Shown piece after piece: positions 59,859 through 64,000 of a stretch of 64,000 bases of DNA. The DNA is taken from assembly GCA_023515745.1 (NCBI GenBank), contig JALECJ010000020.1, positions 124,001-188,000 of the forward strand, in the 5' to 3' direction. Positions within the stretch are counted from its first letter, which is position 1. Every line of letters starts with the position of its first letter. The translations under genes and the position numbers were made by a program. The notes beneath the pieces are model-generated. The model saw only the letters and a list, made by a program, of their open reading frames with translations. It made no database searches and had not been told where the DNA came from. This DNA comes from Amoeboaphelidium protococcarum (taxonomy: Eukaryota > Aphelidiomycota > Aphelidea).

Positions 59859-60689
59859 ATGCCAACGGGTTAGAGTTCGTGGTCACTGACTCCACAGAAG
59901 AAGGAAAGTAATAAGACCAAATTTATTGATTTGTGTAAAGCTCCTATCGATGACCAGCTGGAGGTATTTCTCAAGTCTTTCATCTTTGCTCTGGGCAACA
60001 ATTGGAAGGAGGTTGTCACTTTGTCTAATCAGTTCAAGAAGGCGTGCAAGGAGGGTGGCGAAGGTAAGGATGATCTGAATGTTGTGCAGGCTTCCGACTT
60101 TTTGTAAAAGTATGGTGTCACTCGTACTGCGTCACAAAGATCTGCCGAGGTGAAGGACATTGATTTGAACACTGACAATCGCATTTCTTTTATTGAATAC
60201 TTATTGTTGCAGTTCAAATCCATGGTTCTGAATGAGTTCTATAAGCGCATCAAGGAGGATCCTATTGAAGATTTGAGTGACTCTGCAATTGGTGTGACGG
60301 GTGTGGGCGAGAAGCTGATTGATTAGCTGTTCGCCGTGGCCAAGGGTGTGGATCCTGAGGTGATGAAGGCTATTGAAGAGTTCACCGCCATGAAGAAGTA
60401 GCGCGATGGAAAGATTCAGGATCTGACTGACAAGGCTGCGTTGGGAGGTGTCAAGGGAAAGGCTGCAGCTAATGAATTGGAACAGATGAAGACGGAGGAC
60501 CTGACTGATATGAACAGGATTGAAATTACTCTGAACGCGGCCAAGAGAAGAGCGGCGAAAGATTCGGGCGAGATTGCTCTGAAGAAGAAGCAGAAGGAGG
60601 AGGCCGATGAGAAGGCGCGCAAGTAGAAAGAGTCGCGTGATAGACTGGCTCAGCGCGCGGCTCTGTTCAACAATGCTCAGTCTCAGTGA
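59859..60689 (+). CDS. abpB: Calcium-regulated actin-bundling protein (Dictyostelium 34 kDa type)
   Basis: A 276-residue intronless protein. An N-terminal helical region (LEVFLKSFIFALGNNWKEVV) precedes an exact EF-hand loop DLNTDNRISFIE, followed by YLLLQFKSMVLNEFYKR, then the family signature IGVTGVGEKLIDQLFAVAKG, and a long charged helix (GGVKGKAAANELEQMKTEDL, then MNRIEITLNAAKRRAAKDSG and ALKKKQKEEADEKARKQKE). This matches the 34 kDa actin-bundling protein of Dictyostelium, which cross-links F-actin in filopodia and cell cortex and is inhibited by Ca2+. The start MPTGQSSWSLTPQ is the ATG that opens the frame, with a TAG for Gln. An actin bundler of this sort fits an organism with an amoeboid stage. 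Confidence 0.92.
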
Positions 60690-61019
60690 GTCAACTGTCG
60701 ATTTTAGCAATTGTACAGATAACAAGCAATCTCTCTCTTATTGGCTGTACATTTAAATACATGCAGGTGCAATTTTTTATGTATACATTCTGAATTCTGT
60801 TTTACTTCTTAGCATTTTACCTCCTGTTGATCGCATTTTAGAATATTTTCCAATGCGCTATCAAATTGATTTTAGCATTAGATTGAAAGTGAATTCAAGT
60901 CAAGACGAAGATTTGCAATTGTATGGCGCATGATGGTAAAGAGGCAAGTATATCTTTCGCTGAAGGGTGCAAAAAGTCAAATTTTAAACCATTTGTTATT
61001 TCATTCAATGCTTATCCAG
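60690..61019. other. Convergent intergenic region
   Basis: 330 bases between two convergent stops. AT-rich; it should hold both 3' ends. No gene seen. Confidence 0.35.
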
Positions 61020-61925
61020 TCATTGCTAATTCATAGTCATCTGCTTCTAGAAATGATCTCCTAATCTTTGACCCGACTAGTCGGAAATTACGATCGTAAA
61101 TCTAAGGCAACCATTAGCCATTGTAATGTCTACTAATTTGATGCCTTATCCGCGAATGGCTTTCTCAAACTTGTCTTTAACTTAACGGCCCACCATTTCC
61201 ATTTGTTCAAATGACAGCTTATCAAATTTTACCAAGTCTTTCATGTTACGATGAGCAGCATGTTATCCACTACGAGACTTGGCGTCAAACACGTATTCAT
61301 CCGCTTCTCCATCGCGACTATATATCATTAAGATTTCAATAGGCTTATCCTATTTGAGCTTAGACATGTCAAGTTCAGCGAGAGAACTCTTTAGCAAGCT
61401 GAATGCCTGATCAACGGCGCCATGAATCTAGTTGACCGCTTCTCTATGAGGGGCAGCCTATTAACGAACAACGTTACGACAAGCAGCATGACTGCAATCA
61501 GGGACGTGAACATTATAAAAATCAAACGCGTCTACTACCGCTAGCTAATCACCAGTGTTTACTTCATCAAAATCGTACGGCTGATCAGGCTTAGCAATCA
61601 GGTCCATCATTCTCGAGACGTGTTTTGCTTAGAAATTGTTTGTTTCATGCGTCAGTTTGATTGGTCCATCTGATTCCATTTCATCATGAAACTAGGCCTG
61701 CTTCAAAAGCTTGTTATCGTAACCCAACTCTTTTAGGCGAGATCTTGGAAATTGAAAGTGTTTGCCATCGCCAGCATTACGGAAAGTGTACGTCTTATCA
61801 TCCGAGGACTACGCGCCAGACAGACCATCGACAGACGAACCACGAGCATGCTAATGATTCATTGGCACAGAGACCACCACTGCTACCAAGCAGGAGATCG
61901 TGTTGAAGGCTTGCCAAAATTTCAT
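61020..61925 (-). CDS. Secreted hypothetical protein, 301 aa
   Basis: A frame of 302 codons, broken under the standard code by about 16 TAA/TAG codons. The N-terminus MKFWQAFNTISCLVAVVVSV is a signal peptide, followed by a His/Ser-rich segment and then a polar, mixed alpha/beta body: KTYTFRNAGDGKHFQFPRSR, VVDAFDFYNVHVPDCSHAAC, IEILMIYSRDGEADEYVFDA and IRGQGIKLVDITMANGCLRF. Four cysteines are present outside the signal peptide. The presence of a signal peptide at the farthest upstream in-frame ATG supports that start. I recognise no family and there is no membrane anchor, so it is probably exported. Confidence 0.65.
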
Positions 61926-62549
61926 TTCTATTGAGTTATAAGCGGTAGATTCTTGATAATCTCTTGTCCTTAGTTGTGATTTTACTAAAGAAGATAAAGA
62001 AAAGAGAAGGGATGTATCTAGTAAGAGCCTTAATCAGAAATTTGGTCTAATGTCACCATAAGGGATCGACAACGCACGAAACGTTGCGCTGATTGGAGAA
62101 GATCTGGCAGTCCAACACGAGTAAATTTTTTGAGGTTACACTGTAGCACAATGTATATAAAGCTAAATGTAATGAAGCACGTTGATTAAATGCATTTAAA
62201 AAGAGTAAGTGTTAGAATAATGTACCATAACGTAAGTCGGTCGGTGAGCCAAGGTGGGGAACCTTTTAAACAAGTAGGCAGTACCAAGTTAGTGATAATA
62301 CGCCTCTAAATTTTGACCGACCACGCATATCAACTTGAAACCGTAACATTGTATTCCAAAGGGCGCAATATTTGAATGCAAATCCCTCAATGTTTTAGCT
62401 TCCTCACAGTACGTTGACACCACAGACAGCATACAGTACAGAGGATCACACAGAAACGATCGCGCGTCGTTCTGTCTTCATTGCAACAAATCTCCTCTTT
62501 CCGGCATCAAAATCAATTTACTTTGTTTAACAGGTGTTGTGGAGGAATA
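61926..62549. promoter_or_regulatory. Divergent intergenic region before P-type ATPase 4
   Basis: A 624-base gap. The string GATCGCGCGTCG near 62458-62469 is GC-rich in an otherwise AT-rich stretch. The open frame of the next gene extends upstream to about 62481 without an ATG. No other gene is seen. Confidence 0.35.
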
Positions 62550-64000
62550 ATGAATTTTGGCAACGGGTCAAGTGGTAGTAATAAGAATATTATCGATAAT
62601 AAATATGAGCTGTCTATCCGTACTGATGGTAGACTATCTATTGAACACCAACTGAGTATACACGTTAATGATTTGATTGATGTATACCGCGAGGAGGTGC
62701 CTGCTGGGAATGAGCACAATGACAGTACTAAGGTGGAAGAGCAGGGCATGAAATCATCTGAAATCTCTCTAATGGATGTATTGGCTGGCCTGAGATATGT
62801 GATGGATTACAGAATCAAGGGCGGCAAGTAACCGAACCTAGATGGGGAAATGATGCAAAAGTTGAGTGAAGGTCTTCTATTGCACATGAAGCATCGTCAG
62901 CGTGCAGGGTTTCTCAAGCAGCGTTTTACTGAGGAATCCAACTTGTCATTTAATCTATTTGCTGATTTCGCAGAGGAAGTCGAGGAATTTAGGCGCGCTG
63001 TGTCTGCTATACCTCCCACTGATCTGGCGTACTCTCTCATGCTTAATCGCAGACTTAAGGATCCCCAGTTGAAAGATGATGTGGTGAATATGCTTCTCAT
63101 CTTGACTACTCATTTGCCAGACATTTTCAATGTTCATGAGTTGGTCACGTAGGACGCGGATGAAGTCAAGTAATTGGTGGATGAATTAGGTCCATCGATC
63201 TTGAAGAGGTAGAATTAGCGCAAGACGGCACTGAAGTAGAATCAGCAAGAGCTTTTCCCACCACCGTCCCTGTATTCTGATCGCAGAATTAAGCGTGTTA
63301 TTGATATGTACAAGACTTCTGTGGCAAACGGGCTTACCTCTGACAGAGTTGAAAGACTTCGCGAGCATTATGGTCCGAATGTTCTACCCAAACCCAAGAC
63401 TGTGACTGCGCTATCAATGTTGTGGACTTAGATTTCTGATTTTATGGTGGTGCTTCTGATAGCGGCCGGTGTCGTCAGTGCTGCGTTTGGAGACTTTAAG
63501 AGCACAGTGGTGCTAATGATAGTCGTTGTTATTAATGTCATTATTGGATTCGTGCAAGAATTTTAGGCGAACAAGGCTTTGAATGCGCTTCTATCTCTGT
63601 CTGTTCCATAAGCCACTGTTATGAGAGATGGCGAAAAGTAGTCTATCGATTCGTAGTTATTAGTCCCTGGAGATGTTGTAGTTCTAGAAGAAGGTGATGC
63701 CATTCCCGCTGATTTGAGATTGATTGAGACTGCGCAACTCGAGATTATAGAGAGTATTTTGACTGGTGAGAGTGTGGCCGTGGTCAAGAGTCCCGATGAG
63801 ATTAAGACTAGGACGCGCAAGTTGCCACTGGGAGATTGTAAAGGAAACGCGTTTATGAGCACTGTTGTCGCTAGAGGCCGCGGTATTGGTATTGTTGTTA
63901 GAACGGGAGACAAGACGGAGATTGGTAAGATTTCGTACGCTATTGTTAACACTAAGGATGTAAAGACTCCTATGCAGGTCCGTCTTGCCACTTTGGGATA
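62550..64000 (+). CDS. P-type cation ATPase with ~245-residue N-terminal extension (3' end outside window)
   Basis: The frame is open from ATG (MNFGNGSSGSNKNIIDNK) to the window edge, 483 codons. From about residue 247 it is a P2-type ATPase: SVANGLTSDRVERLREHYGP, PKTVTALSMLWTQISDFMVV, VVINVIIGFVQEFQANKALN, LLVPGDVVVLEEGDAIPADL, and the actuator loop IIESILTGESVAVVKS. This resembles fungal Ca2+/Na+ P2A- or P2D-like pumps, not the PMCA group elsewhere in the window. The phosphorylation site and ion-binding helices M4-M6 lie beyond 64000, so the ion cannot be judged. The first 245 residues are unlike other P-type ATPases: helical and charged (MMQKLSEGLLLHMKHRQRAG, FADFAEEVEEFRRAVSAIPP), with a Gln/Lys-rich linker. 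Confidence 0.88.

Noticed and set aside
60201-60725. Minus-strand Leu-rich 174-codon frame
   Set aside because: It is the antisense of the actin-bundling protein's charged helix.

Overview
The window is nuclear DNA from a eukaryote that uses a reassigned code: TAA and TAG are read as glutamine and TGA is the only stop. This is seen directly. Under that reading about 30 genes become long, uninterrupted, recognisable proteins, and the in-frame TAA/TAG codons fall where paralogues or family members carry CAA/CAG (for example TAG at 8928-8930 against CAG at 13116-13118 in two Ca2+-ATPase copies). All coordinates below use this code. The genome is compact: gaps are mostly 50-700 bases, convergent genes come within 39-170 bases, and about one gene in four has a single short GT-AG intron (48 to about 100 bases). 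Eight well-supported introns all end in TAG.

The gene set points to the fungal side of the tree (Holomycota). It includes a two-domain CHO2-type phosphatidylethanolamine methyltransferase, PTM1, RET3, a Hog1/p38 MAPK, and MluI-box (ACGCGT) motifs upstream of RNR2, CTF4 and CHK1. Mitochondrial genes (TOM22, IBA57, bL36m, methylmalonate-semialdehyde dehydrogenase) and peroxisomal PEX14 exclude amitochondriate users of the same code, such as oxymonads and hexamitids. A Dictyostelium-type EF-hand actin-bundling protein suggests an amoeboid stage. An aphelid such as Amoeboaphelidium, which I recall using this code, is my best guess; it is inference, not proof.

Layout. 1-7.8 kb: the C-terminus of a 53BP1/Crb2-like checkpoint mediator, MMSDH, then about 3.5 kb of poorly resolved sequence with a four-copy repeat. 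8.2-15.8 kb: two tandem plasma-membrane-type Ca2+-ATPase paralogues. 15.9-20.7 kb: bL36m, and WDR6/TRM734 and ELP6 head to head. 20.8-28.3 kb: RNR2, PTM1, IBA57, TOM22, a LUD-domain protein and a coiled-coil membrane protein. 28.5-39.5 kb: a coiled-coil protein, CTF4, an orphan membrane protein, ACBP, PEX14, TOA1, AP-2 sigma, the MAPK and RET3. 40-47.8 kb: a GPI-type surface protein, peroxiredoxin, two orphans and CHK1. 48-59 kb: an unresolved locus, CC2D1/Lgd, CHO2 and a third Ca2+-ATPase. 59.8-64 kb: the actin-bundling protein, a secreted orphan and the 5' part of a fourth, different P-type ATPase with a long N-terminal extension.

The most striking observation is in the three PMCA paralogues. 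Copies 1 and 2 keep the whole catalytic core but have lost two Ca2+-coordinating residues, one in M5 and one in M6, that copy 3 keeps. Several genes belong to shared processes: replication and checkpoint control (53BP1-like, CTF4, RNR2, CHK1), wobble-base tRNA modification (WDR6, ELP6), and coat or trafficking functions (AP-2 sigma, RET3, CC2D1, PTM1).
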